Below, piece by piece: positions 17,367-30,412 of a DNA stretch of 64,000 nucleotides. Numbering within the stretch: the first letter of the stretch is position 1; the number at the start of each line of letters is the position of its first letter. The stretch is from Ceratotherium simum simum (lineage: Eukaryota; Chordata; Mammalia; Perissodactyla; Rhinocerotidae): positions 25,791,039-25,855,038 of the forward strand of contig NW_004454163.1 of assembly GCF_000283155.1 (NCBI RefSeq), in the 5' to 3' direction. The position numbers and the translations under genes were made by a program. The notes beneath the pieces were generated by a model. It did no database searches. It was not told where the DNA came from and saw nothing but the letters and a program-made list of their open reading frames with translations.

Positions 17367-18329
17367 TGAGTTGTTTACCTTAAAGTGAAAACAAGGGATC
17401 CTCAAATTCTTCTCATTTGTTTTCTGAATCCCTACAGTTTGGAGTTTGGTTAAAAAAAAAAAAATTTATATAAATATCAAAATATTCACTAATGGGCTGA
17501 CCCCTTATAAAATTAATCCCCAATCAAAAATCCTACTGTATTTAACACTAGCATCTGTCATTGCCTGTTGTATTATTATGCTTGTGGGTGCCAACTTGTT
17601 AGATATTGATCTGATGATATGCAAATACATAGATGAATAGTGCATATACAAGACGAATCCTTTCCAAGTTGAAGTTGGAATTGTGAATCTTTAAGACATA
17701 AAGATTTGGTAGAGTTAGACTACTATACTGTTGAAAAAGAGAAATTTAGAAAGGGTTTTGATTGATGGATCTTTCAAAAGAGTATAATTTGAATGAATTG
17801 TGAAAAATTGTTGAAATTTTTGAATGTTTTTGTAAAATAAAACTTCTGTAATGCTGCTGGGTCAAATTTGCATTGAAGAAAAGTTATATTGTCCTGTCAT
17901 AATTTTTTTCTTTTTAGAAAAAGTATGCTTCATCCTCAATTCATCATTTGACTCATTCTTTATTCTTCTAAAGAAGAATTCAGAATTAAAATTTTAACCT
18001 GTTTTATTGAGAATAAGAGGTTCAGTTTCACTTTTTTAAAGTCTCAATGAAATAGAGTCTCAATGAAACTTTAAAAAAAAACTTTTTACTATGAAAATTT
18101 GGCTTGGGTTTTAGATGGATTTCATTTTAAATGACCTTTTGTCAATACCAGTTTTTCTTGGTAATGAAATACTCATTACATATGTCAAGACATACAATAC
18201 ATGATTGTATAAGAAGGAAAGTGAAAACAAGATTCAAAAGAGTCTGTAATTGTTATAACTGGTATAACTCTACGAGATGTTTGCCAGTAGTGACTATAGT
18301 TGTTTAATTAGATGACTGTGTTTGTTTAA

Positions 18330-18505
18330 TTAGGTATGTGACCTTGGACACTTAACCTTTCTCAGCTTCAGTTTTATCACAGCTGAAATGAAGATGATAG
18401 TAGGCTTTATAGGGTTATTTTGAGTATGAAATGAGTTAATCTTTGTTAAGCACATGGAACAGTGCCTAGGCCATGGTAAGCACTATATATTTGTTAAATA
18501 CATTC
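18330..18505 (+). repeat. MIR SINE, sense orientation
   Basis: Landmarks appear in order: GTGACCTTGGACACTTAACC, TCAGCTTCAGTTTTATCA, then CAGTGCCTAGGCCATGGTAA. The 5' tRNA-like part is missing. Confidence 0.8.
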
Positions 18506-19477
18506 ATAATCTATAAAAATGCAAATATATATTTCACACATAACCAAAACATCACACATTAACAACTCCAGTTAAAATTCTTTAGTCTGTTTAGGTAACA
18601 GACTATTTATTGAGAGAATATTGGTTTTCATTTGCTTATTGGGAATTGTTCCATTTTAATAAAAGGAAATTAAGTTTAAAAACCAGGGTCCTTAGACATA
18701 TGGACTCTGTGTGGAGTGTTAGGCTTAAAGTTCTTATTTAAATATGTATAGGTTTAAAAAGAAATTCTGCTATTAAAAAAAGTGTTAAAAAAATAAGATT
18801 AGGATGAAAAAAGCTCTGCTTTTGAATTTTTGAATAGTCTGGAACAGTGCTCTTTGTTCAGTAGCTTGTGGCTGTTAACTTCATAATATTCCAGAAAATA
18901 GAATTAGGTCATCAGCTCGTCATAAACCTTATTGAATAAAAGATCCCCATATTTAAGGACAAACTATGAGTGTAGTACTGTAGAGTAGATTGAAGGTGAA
19001 ACTAAATAGCAAATCACTAGAGATTCTTTTAAAAGGAGAACGCTATTATGGGAATCTGGAGAAACATTTTCAAGACATCTTTATTTAGAATGGACTAGTG
19101 TAGACTGGGAGAATGGATTAAAGTAGAATAAGTAGCTGGGAGTCTGTTACAGAAGGGGATATGGGAACCAGACCTAAATGTAGATAGGGTAGAATAAAAG
19201 ATAATTCTAAGCCTTGATTATAGATTACATATAAAGTTCTAAGAAAAACACCAAAGATTAGTACCATGTTGTATTCTTGACAGCTTGGGAAGAGAAGTGC
19301 CATTAGCAATGGTGGTGGATGCCATTTAAGTTTTTTCCTGGAAAGAAAAAAATGAATTAGCTACAGGTAAAGGCATAATATGGCCACAAATTACTCCCTG
19401 AAGCAATGGTAAAAAGTGTGTATGTTGCTAAGTGGGAGGTCTGTTAGTGGGTCCAGAGAGGACACAGTATAAGTAAA

Positions 19478-19735
19478 ATAATGACAATACCTACCATTAC
19501 TTGTACACTTTCTCTGTGTCAGGCTTTTGCTAAGGACCTGGTTTGTGTTATTTCATTAAACCATTGCAATAACCCTGTAAAGTAGGTACTGTTATCACTA
19601 CCAACCCCTGGTTTTTTTTTCCCCCAGATGAGTTAATTGAGGCCAAGAGAGATTAAAGAATTTTCTGAAGGTCCCTCAGTTACTAAGTGACTGTCAGACT
19701 ACAACTCATCTCTTAACCACTATTTATTCTATCTT
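19478..19735 (-). repeat. MIR SINE, antisense
   Basis: The reverse MIR order is seen: TCTGTGTCAGGCTTTTGC, then AATAACCCTGTAAAGTAGGT, then AGATGAGTTAATTGAGGC, then TCTTAACCACTATTTATTCT. A T-run and C-run interrupt the middle. Confidence 0.8.
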
Positions 19736-20764
19736 GCTTCCTGCAGCATCCTTAGATCTTATATGGAATGAGGGTGGAGGAATGAGTAGATATTTGCTTT
19801 AACTTATCCTGCTTTCACACAGTGCCGTTTCCAGCCATATTAAATATAACAGCAAAATGGAGCAGAAAAATAACTATCAGAAAATTACCCTTAATTGTTC
19901 TCATCATTGTTTAAATAGGGATCAACTAGGTTCTTCTTAGGTCAATTTTAAACTTTTACATTTATGTAATTAAAGTCCTTGGTATTTAGTTTAGTGTCCC
20001 AGAGTACTTTATAAATTAACTGAATGCTGGTGTACTTAAAATTTTAATCTTGTCACTCACTGTAATTGTATTTTTAGCCAAAGAATAAACAGACATGCAT
20101 TCTACATGTAACTAAAACGTCTCACACTAACAACTCTTAATATAATGTATTAATGTATTCTGGAACTTTTACATTGACTGAGTGTAAAATTAGTTTTAGT
20201 TTGCTTTACTGGGAGTTTTCTATTTTAATGAAAGGATGTCAAGCTAAAGGAATAGGGATTCTGAACGTGTGAAAGGAGAAGAAAGCATGCAACAAATGAG
20301 GAATGACCACATAGGGCTGTTGAACAGATTTGCTGTCCGAGGGGATCAAAAGGTTATGGAGGCAGCTGGTGGACAGCCCACACCTGCCATCAACGTGCTT
20401 GTAGTGAAATCGCTTCTACTATTGTCATTAATGTTTGAGGAAACGATTATTGTAGCAACTTATAGCATAAAGCATTGTTTTAGAAACTTAAAACCTATTT
20501 CTAGGACGGGCGTCTTCTTAAACACTAAAGTAGGTAAAATATAAAGCAATATAGCTGGTAAACACACCATTCATCAGATATCTTCTTATAATTTAATCAT
20601 CCTGAGCATTTAAAAATGTGATAATTGCTTAAGCAATATTAGCAGCTCCTAACTTATGACTGAGCTTAGTCTGAGAGTTCGTGTCTTAGATGTTTGTCTG
20701 AAACTCAGAAAATGGTTTTACTTGACATCTATTAATCTCATTCTGAGTGGATGGACTGTGATGG

Positions 20765-20880
20765 CCCTTCATTTTAGAGATCTGGAGTCTGAGCTTTCAC
20801 AGTGGGTAGTAACTTCCTCTGACTGCATAGTCAGCAAGAGATTGAGCTGGGACTAAGATGACAACTGAAGTCAACTGGTC
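20765..20880 (-). repeat. MIR SINE fragment, antisense (tentative)
   Basis: TTTTAGAGATCTGGAGTCTG and GAGATTGAGCTGGGACTAAG resemble the central part of a reversed MIR. The core is diverged, so this is a weak call. Confidence 0.5.
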
Positions 20881-23800
20881 GTATTGACTGGGATCTTCTG
20901 GAATTTTATTTAGGCACATTATGCAATAAAAATCTTTTGTAAGTTTGTCTGAGAGCCTGAGGAAAGCAATGGGCCAGAAGCCAGTTTTTTGTAGGAGGAG
21001 AAACTTTTTGTAGAGCATCCAGCACAGTATGTAATACATGTAGCGAATGTGGCTGCTGTCCGCTTTCCTTCCCTATAATGGTTTCTATGGTTTTGTTTTC
21101 TTGATTGTCAGTACCTCAGAATTCACTTTAATTTATGTTGCCCAGGGATTCTGGCAGTAGACCAGAAATCACTGGGGAGGAAAAAGGAGCAATAGCCTGC
21201 TTTAACTGAAAAGCAATTCACAAATTTTCATAAATACCAAGTCCTAATTGAGTGATATGCGAATTTTGCTCCAGTTCAAAGAACTCTGTCCTTGAACCAG
21301 TTAGGAAGCATTGTTTTATCCTTACAAATGCAGTCGGTATGTAAACTTTTGATGCTTGATTTCTGATAGAAAATTTGAGGATAAATGCATTGTGATTCTT
21401 ACTCTAATGATAACAAGGACTGGCATTATAAATACTGAATACGTTCTTGTGATAGTGACTTACGTAAATATTGTAAATATTTTCTGAGTTATCACTCTTT
21501 AGCATGTACTTGTAATCACTTTTATGTTCCAAAATACTTAAAAAATTCTACTGATTTTTCTTACTAAGGAAGGATTAACGTTATTTTGTGAAACTATTGT
21601 ATTACAATTTGGATGAAGATAAAATGTTTTAAGTTGTCTCAGATTTATTTTGAAGTGAAGATATTTTGCAGAACCCAATTTTATATATTTCTTATTTGTG
21701 ACATTCTACATGTAGCATTTTGATAATTGACTTTTTTATGAGGTCAAGCACCTGCTAGTTTATGAAATATACCCACACTTGCCCTTCATTCCAGGCAGTG
21801 ACTACTCTGAGGTAAATGCTGATGGTTCCTGATTTCCTTTGGCCTGTGATGCAGAGTGACCTTATAGGGCACGAGGTCACAAGCTTAATTATTTCTCATA
21901 CGTTGTATTCTGCTTGCTCACAGTGGCTCATCTCCTCCTTTAATTTTAGAAACATTAAACACATAAAAGTTACTACCATTATATAAATCAAAATCTGTTC
22001 TAAAGAGCGTGCTATTGTAATTTTATGCAGTTATGGCCGATGTAGTATTAATCTGCAAATTTATCATCTCAGATATTGATAGAAGGATGTGTAACACATC
22101 GTGTTTAATATGTATTGATGTCATCAGAAAGAACAATCCTTTGTTCTTATCGAGTCCCTGCCTTTTTAGCTTCCTTTTGTGTTAAGGTTACCAGGGTTAG
22201 GCTAGTCTTTTTATCCCCCTTGGAAACAGAATAGGATTTCTTTGTTCAATGAAAGACACTCCTAGTAAATGTTTTGGGTTTGACTTTCAACAAGCCACAC
22301 TGTAGTACCTATTTTAACCTGGAATTGAAGTCACTTTTCTGATGATTATAAAGTAGTGGTCATTCTGAGCACAAATGTGGATGGACCAACAATATACAAG
22401 AAGGTAAGATGGAACTATATATATAGAGGTAGTGAAAAAATATATTGTAGCTGGTAAAAATAATTTAAATATTAGTATGTTCTTTAGTAGGCAGATATTT
22501 TCAGGGTTTGCTAGTGGGGAGAGGATGGGAGAAAGGATAGGGAGGGGGTTTGATAAATATGGTTTGAGTGAGCCCCTTACCCTCCCCCAGAGGCCTTAAA
22601 CTACATAGCATTCCTTCTTTCTTTCTTTTTTATATATGCCTCAGTTATTTGGAACCCTCTAACAGTCTTCTTAGGAATGATTTTCTAGATAACTGAGAGT
22701 TTAAAAATCACTAGATGCTGAGACTTAAAAAAATTTTTAACCTTTTTTGTTGAAATATTTAAAAATGTCTCGGGCTTTTTAAACATCTTCTCACTAGCCA
22801 GTAATTGTTGTTTTGGCCTGTGCTATAAAATTGCCACCATTTGCTTATTGAAGAGGGTGGACCTGTTTATCTGACAAGTATCCAGATTGATATGCCTCTT
22901 GCATTTCATATTTTCGTTTTTTTACATAATTTTCTTTCTTCCTCTTTGTATCGTCTAGTAATTGTTACCACTTTTTGCTATTGGGCTGTTTTGTCTCATT
23001 CCTAGTAGCTTCTGCCCTGATTTCTAATTTACTGTTTCCAGTGTTCTGGGAGTGTGAAGCCGGGTAACCAAACTTATTTGAGTTAAATATAAAATAAGAG
23101 TAAATTGGCTAAGAATAAGGGGTCTCTGAGGAAAAAAATTCCCTAAGCCCTAGTGTAAGCACTTTGTGGTGTCCCTATTGGCTCCTTATAATTTGCTTAC
23201 TTGACTACTTTCTCCAGTCTTTTGTTGCATTCTGGGTGTATCTATCTTTTGGGGAAAAATATTCTAATTAAAATTGGGGAAAGAAAGGGAAAATCCTTTG
23301 GTTGCTCAGGAAGAACTGATGATTCTAAAATACTCCCTTTGTAATTAATGCTTATTTTGTGAATCAGCTGAAATTAAGGGATGAGGCTTCCTCAAAACTG
23401 TTTGTAAGTCTTATAGTGTTCACAAAGCCAGTTGGAAATGATTGTGTGTTGTGATTAGAAGGGAACGTATTAAATTATGACTAAGTTATCTACATAAAAA
23501 GTACTTCATGTTCTGTGGGAATTTGTGTCAAGACAAACTATATTATGCAAAGCACACTGTATCTGTATTATATCTCTTTGCAGTGTTTCATTGGGACCTA
23601 AGGGATTTGTTCCTCTTTTTTTCTTCCTGAGTGTCAGAGCTATTGAGCTTAATTTTAAGCACTCTAGACTGATCATGTATTTAACAGCATTAAACTGTTC
23701 TAGTTATCTATATTTGGCTACTAAGCTAATGGAATGACAATGGAATTTCTTCTTAATCGGTCAGAACTATCTAAAGGAAAATCCTTTAGTTCCATGTGAC

Positions 23801-26759
23801 TTGAGTTCTTTGAGGTGATATTTAATATTCTTGTAATTTTCCTTCTATCTTTCTACAATTCTTGGAAATTAGCGTAGTAAAGTAGTAAATTAAAAATGAA
23901 AGCTTTATTGGATCAAGTGGTTATTTAGACTTTAATTCTAAGTGATAAACAGAGAACTCGATTATCAAGTATGCTGTGGGCCAGGAACTCCACAGGATTA
24001 AGAGACTTGGTGCTGTCAGGGAAGCCCTCTGTGTAAGGTACTGTAGCAAGATGGATGACAGTCTGGTTTCAGGGTATCGTTAGGAGCCCGTGACCATTGT
24101 CCACCTTGTGGAACAAAGCAAGGAGTGGAGCATAAGGAAAGTCCACAACTTGTTCCTCGTGTAACAGTGAGGAATTGGGGGGATTCCATCAAGTGTGGGA
24201 CTCCTTGCCTGCTGCTTTTCCTCTCATTCCACTTAGGGAATACTGATTATCAATTGGCCCGTGTGGAAAAGCTTCTGGAGCTGAAAGGATGTGAAATAAT
24301 TTTAGTTATTTTCTCATGCCCACTTCTTTTTTGCTTTCACAAGTCTCTCTATCTCCCTCCCTTCAGTGCAGAAATTTGTTACCTCTCCTAGAGTTGTAGT
24401 TGGTGGCAAAGCCTCCAGGAGGCATGGCTGTCTTTCTTTGAAGTGTTTGTACACTTACCACCTGCTCCAAGAAGTTGAAGGTGCTTAAGCCTATGAAGAC
24501 TACTTTATAAAAGAAAAACTCCTTCAACCTGTGAGACATTGTTTTAAAAAAAATGGTGTTCAAATTGAAATGCCTGGTATACCTTTAACTGAGGTTCTAG
24601 TGGCCTCTGCTATAATAAATGACCTAATATTAGTTGCTGTGAAGAGTATGATATTGATTTGTGCCATTAGTCTCTTGCTGATTTGCTGAAGAACAAAAAT
24701 TTATATTGCTAATGGAAATAAAGTACTTGACAAAACACTGCACACGAGTACCGGAACATGCCTTTGTAATAGAACAAGTGTCTAGTAAGCTTTTAAATAT
24801 AAATTTTCTTTATTCTATACAGATTATTCCAGTACAGATACTCAGAGTCCTATTCAACTTGCTTCTACAGAGCAAAAAGCTGAGTTGATCATCTTGTGAT
24901 GTTTTAAATCTTAGACACTTTAATATGCATGCACGAATCCAATTTTGATTGGATTGTGAGACATTTATAATTTTATACCATATTTCTAATTTTATTATCT
25001 CTTTTTATTGACTGGATATTATATGTAATTCCATTATTTTAATATTTTAATTTGAAGCCATGTCATGATCTGCATGTGACAGAATAGATCTTATAGTTTG
25101 GAAGGAAAACAGTAAAGTTATTGCAAGAAAATTATATTAAACTATTTTACCTGTAATATTTTGATTATATTAGCTAATGGTAGATTTTGTTCTAGTGTTG
25201 TTTATAAGTTCTGGAATTAAATTGCTCGAAGTATACTAAAATATCTTTGCCTGATGCATTCCCCCAACCCTGCTTTTTTTGGGAAGTATGGTATTTTATA
25301 TTTTGTTTTTCCTTAGTAATAGTGTCCTAATGATTTATTACATCTACTATCTATTTCTATTAAGCAGATTTTGATTCAAATAAGTATTTCAAATGTTTTA
25401 ATATTTATAAATGGTTTTATTGTGCATGACATTTGCAGACTTGGTAAATATTTTAGCACCTCTAGTACACAACAAACATACAGAAAAAAATTTGTTTTAT
25501 TGGTTTGAGCACCCAAATTGACCTCAGCAAGATTGAGATTGATCTGGTTTCTTTCAGCTTGTTAAATGCCAGTCCAGTCATCTATAACAGTACTTAGTAT
25601 TTTTGTAATTTTTCTGTACATATTTTCTGTTTGTTCTATAGAACTTACCCATCACTTGAAAAGATTTTCCTTGCTTGATTTAGAGGTGAAAATAGCCACA
25701 ACCAACTATTTTGTTGCTTGTTGTTTTTAAAAATTGTTTCTATGGTTAATGTCAGCACTATAATAACAGTTCTTTTTTATAATCCTTATGAAAGGACTTT
25801 ACATTTTACTAGGAAAAGATGATGAGACTTATATTTGAAATGTGTGCTTGGACTAGGAACACTCAGCTTTGGAGACTAGAGATGGAAGAGGAGGGATGGT
25901 TCTTAATACATGAATATTCCTGCTGATTTTAAGACATAGTAAATTACATCCCTCTAATAATTAAACATTATTAAACAAGTTCTGGCATAGCTTGTGGGTA
26001 CAAAGACATAAATTAGCTTATTTTTGAGATACTTTTCTATCTGAGGCATGAAATGAAGAAGGCTTTTTCTTTACTCTCTAGCATGTCTTACTCAGGTTTT
26101 GTTTTATTTTGGTTTTTGTTTGCTTGTTTTTCCCTAAAGCAAGGATCAGCCTTCAAAATAATCTCCAAGTCGGAGAAAGTAAACTAGAAATCTCCGAATT
26201 CTGAGTGATGGATAGAGGATTGGGCATTTGTAGTCTTCAAGTGTCATGGTACTTTTCGTAAAATATTTATGTAGAATTTAAAGTGACCACATAATCTCAG
26301 ATGTGACTTATTTTAAGGTGTGATCAGAATTCTGAGACCATCCCAAGCTTTTCCTGTACAGAAGTTGGATGGGCACTTGGGGCCAGAAGCCTTTCGCATT
26401 TCATTTCTTCACTGCCCACTGTTGTGGAGAAGAGATTTGATCGTAGTGATTCTCAAAAGGAGGGGCAAGAGGCAGGAGGGATGAGTTTCAAAAGGTGATT
26501 ATCCTAAGCATTGCTCCCTCCCCAACCAAGGATCTGTATTATTTCATTTCAGTTTACCAGTCAGATGACAACAATTAGGGAGAAAAATTCACTAGAAATG
26601 AATAGTTAAATTACTGTGCTTAATATCCCTGGGAATAGTTTGTCTCTGTGTGGTTGTACTAGCAATTTGATACACATTTAGTTTCATTTGTTTCATTTTT
26701 CTTATAATTTTTGTTTATTTTTTTACTTTCAATTTTTAGACTGACTTTTTTTAAAATGT

Positions 26760-28180
26760 ATTTTTTATACTAGTATAAAACATTTCATGATTCCAAAGTC
26801 AAACAGCAAAACAAAGTATACCCAGAGAAGTTTAGCTTCAATCCTTCCCTGTGCCCTTTACCCTATTTCCTTTCTCTCTGCAGATAATCATTTCTTATTA
26901 GTTTAGGAGTTTTTCTCCTGACCCCCATTTTTTAAATTTTTAATTGTGATAAAATAGATATAACATAAATTTACCATCTTAACCATTTCTAAGTGTACAG
27001 TTTATTAGTGTTAGTGTATTCACATTGTTGTGCAACCAATCTCCAGAACTTTTTCATCTTGTGAAAGTGAAACGCTGTACCCATCATACACACCCCTCCC
27101 CAGCCCCTGGCAACCACCATTCTACTTTCTGTTTCTATGAATTCAGCTACTCTTCATACATCATACAAGTGAAATCATACAGTATTTGTGACTGTCTTAT
27201 TTCAGTTAGCATAGTGTCCTCAAGGTTCAACTATGTTGTAGCATGTGTCAGAATTTCCTTCCTCTTTAAGGCTGAAAAATATTCCATTATATGTATATAC
27301 CACATTTTGTTTATCCATTTGTCTGTCAATGGACACTTAGATTGCTTCTACCTTTCTGCAAATAATGCTGCTGTGAGCATGAGTGTACAGATGACCTCTC
27401 TTTAACACCCTGCTCTCATTCTTTTGGATATATACCCAGAAATGGAAATCCTAGATCATATAGTAATTCTATTTTTAATTTTTTGAGAAACTGCCATGCT
27501 GTTTTCCACAGCGGCTGCACCATTTTACATTCCCATGACAGTGCACAAATGTTTCAATTTCTCTACATCCTCACCAACACTTGTCGTTTTCTGTGTTTTT
27601 GTTGATAGCAGCCATCTTGATAGATGTGAAGTAATATTTCATTGTGGTTTTGATTTGCATTTCCCTAATGATTAGTGATACTGATGACCATCTTTTCATA
27701 TGCTTGTTGACCAGTTGTATATTTTCTTTGGAGAAATGTCTATTTAAGTCCTTTGTCCATTTTTTAATTGGATTATTTGGGTTTTTGTTATTGAGTTGTA
27801 GGAGTTCTTTGTATATTCTGGATATACTTATCAGGTATATGGTTTATAAATATTTTCTCCCATTCTGTAAGTTGCCTTTTCACTCTGTTGATTGTGTCCT
27901 TTGATACATAGAAGTTTTTAGTTTTGAAATAGTCCAATTTATCTATTTTTACTTTTGCAGCCTATGCTTTGGTGTCATATTTAAGAAATTATTGCGAAAT
28001 CCAGTGTCACGAAGCTTCCCCCCGCCCCTTTGTGTTTTAGAGTTTTAGGTCTTATATTTAGGTCTTTGAACCATTTTGAGCTAATTTTTGTAGATGTTTT
28101 AAAGTAAGGGTCAGCTTTATTCTTTTGCATGTAGATATCCAGTTTTCCTAGCAGCATTTACTGAAAGACTGTTCTTTCTC
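26760..28180 (-). mobile_element. L1 LINE, antisense (3' UTR and start of ORF2)
   Basis: Typical reversed L1 3' UTR phrases occur in order: TTGTGATAAAATAGATATAA, AATATTCCATTATATGTATA, GGATATATACCCAGAAATGG and TTTGATTTGCATTTCCCTAA. The open frames of 126 and 86 codons here on the plus strand are antisense to the element and not genes. Confidence 0.88.
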
Positions 28181-28189
28181 CTGCTCTGT

Positions 28190-29810
28190 TTTTTAACATA
28201 AGGAAATACATATATTTATTTATATACTCCCTTTCCTAAATGGTAACATACTAATGCCTATCTTTACCTAGCTTTTCTCACTTAACAACATATCCTGGAG
28301 TTACGTACTGTAGACTTCTTCCCCCCTTTTTTATTGATTGTGTGGTATTCCATTTTGTGGGTGGACCGTGTTTTATTCAACAAGTTTCCTATTGATGGGC
28401 AGTGGGGTTGGTTCCAGTTTTTGATATTATGGATAGGGCTGCGGTGGATAGAGTTGTGCATGTGTCTTTTCATTTTTTGGTAGTGTATCTTGGATTCCAA
28501 GAGATGGGATTGCTGAGTCCAAGGACAAATGTATGTCGAATTTTGTTAGATGTTGTCGAGTTCTTTGTCATAGGGGTTGTACCATTTTGCATTCTCAGCA
28601 GCAATATATGTGAGGGCCTGTTTCTCTACCTTGTTTCCCATAGAGTATATTGTCATGCTTTTGGAACTTTGTGACTCTGATAGGTAACAAATGAAATGTG
28701 AGTATTATTTTGTATTTTTCTTGTTAGGAATGAATTTAGCTTCTTTTCATATAAGTATCTTTTGTATTTCTTTTAAGGTAACAGTTCGTATCTCTGGCCC
28801 ACTTTTATATGGGGTTATTTGATTAAACCTTTATTTATGAGATAAAGTTCAAATATTTCCTGGTTTGTTACTTTGTTTTTACTTTGCTTGTGTTGCTTTT
28901 TACCTCATAACCCAGTTTATTGACCCTTTCTCTGTTTCAGAATTTTGTGTCAAAATTATAGGAGTTTTCCTTACTATAGGAATTCCCCAAAATTTCTTCT
29001 AATACTTGTATCATTTCTATTTTTTTTTTCCTTACATGCCAATTGGAATTGATCCTGCTTAATGGTGTGAAGAATGGATATTATCTTTTTCCATATGGCT
29101 ATCTGGTTATCTCCAAAGCATTTACTATACACTAAGTTTCTATATGTAGTTTTGTCTATTTTCTATTTTGTTCCATTGGCCTGTAGCTATTTCATATTTT
29201 AATATTTAGTAATCATGGCCCAAGACCTTCTTTTTGAGGGTTCTCCTGGCTATTCTTGCTTGCTTGTTTTTCCAAATGAACTTTATAATCAAATTGTGAT
29301 GGCATTTTTATTAGGATTCCATTTAATTTATAAATGAACTTAGGAAGAACTGATATCTTTGTAACATTGAATTCCTATCCAAAAATATAGTATGTCTTTT
29401 CATTTGTCCAAGTCTACTTTTTTATCGTTCAGGAGATTTAAAATTTTCCTCATATAGTTTTGGACATTGTTAAGTTGTTGCTTAGGTAGTTAGTTTTATT
29501 GTTCTTCCGTTACACCCTTTAATTGGATTTTGTTTTTATGTATGAATGCTCTTGACTTTTGTTAGTTATATGACCCGATACCATTATAAAATTTTCTTAC
29601 CCATTATATAAGTTTTTCCATTGATTCTTTGGGGTTTTTCAGATATACATACTCATATCATTTGGAAATAGAGGCAATCTTACCTCTTCTTTTTGAATTA
29701 CCATGCCTCTGACTGCTTTCTTCTATACAATTGTATTATCTAATACCTCCAACACGGTATTAAATAAGAACTATGAATATAACTAAGATTTTATTATGTA
29801 ATATTAGGAT
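28190..29810 (-). mobile_element. L1 LINE, antisense, second older copy
   Basis: A new reversed 3' UTR starts near 28190 (GATTGTGTGGTATTCCATTT, then GAGATGGGATTGCTGAGTCC), followed by reversed ORF2 to about 29810 (TCTATTTTGTTCCATTGGCC). It is more diverged than its neighbour at 26760-28180. Confidence 0.8.
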
Positions 29811-30142
29811 ATGAGTTTCTGTGTTTTGAAGGTAAAATTTTTTAGTTTGAAATTAAAACTACCATTTGGCTAACTCATTGAATATGAATCATACGGATTA
29901 TAGGGTGTATTATATATCAGTGTAATTTATATGTGGATATAATCTGTCATCCACAGTTCTCTTGGTTGGTGGAATTTGTAGGTCACCTATACACATCCAC
30001 CTATACACAGGTACCACTGGAAGTGGTGTCTCTTCCTCAGACTACTCAGGGACTTCACTGGGAGAATATCTTTCTTTTCCATCTCTACTTGAAGATTTCT
30101 TTATTACCTCACCACCTCCCCTCTGCCACCCCCAGCCTCCGC

Positions 30143-30189
30143 CACACACACACACGCACACACACGCACACACACACACACACATACAC
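30143..30189 (+). repeat. (CA)n microsatellite
   Basis: A CA run of about 46 bases is interrupted by two CG steps. It creates spurious His/Thr repeat frames on the plus strand and Cys/Val repeats on the minus strand, which are not proteins. Confidence 0.95.
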
Positions 30190-30255
30190 TTAGCTGGTCT
30201 CATGACTTTGGGGAAGTAAATCTGGTTATTTTTCATTGAAAAATGGAATGCCTTG

Positions 30256-30412
30256 GGGCCGGCCTGGTGGCATAGCGGTGAAGTGCATGCGTTCCGCTTC
30301 AGCGGCCCGGGGTTCGCAGGTTCAGATCCTGGGCGTGGACCAACGCAAAAAAGAGGAGGATTGGCATTGGATGTTAGCTCAGGGCTGATCTTCCTCACCA
30401 CAAATAAAAAAA
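30256..30412 (+). mobile_element. ERE SINE, sense, internally shortened
   Basis: The element starts GGGCCGGCCTGGTGGCATAG, the tRNA-derived head of ERE. It contains the remnants of the B box (GGTTCAGATCCTGG), then jumps to the GAGGAGGATTGGC tail and an A-rich end. It is about 157 bp, against about 300 bp in fuller copies of this window. Imperfect 14-bp target duplications flank it (30242-30255 and 30413-30426, 11 of 14 matching). Confidence 0.93.

Noticed and set aside
27025..27904. Plus-strand frames of 126 and 86 codons
   Set aside because: They lie in antisense L1 3' UTR sequence.
29933..30401. His/Thr-rich and Cys/Val-rich frames
   Set aside because: They are produced by the CA microsatellite and the adjacent ERE.
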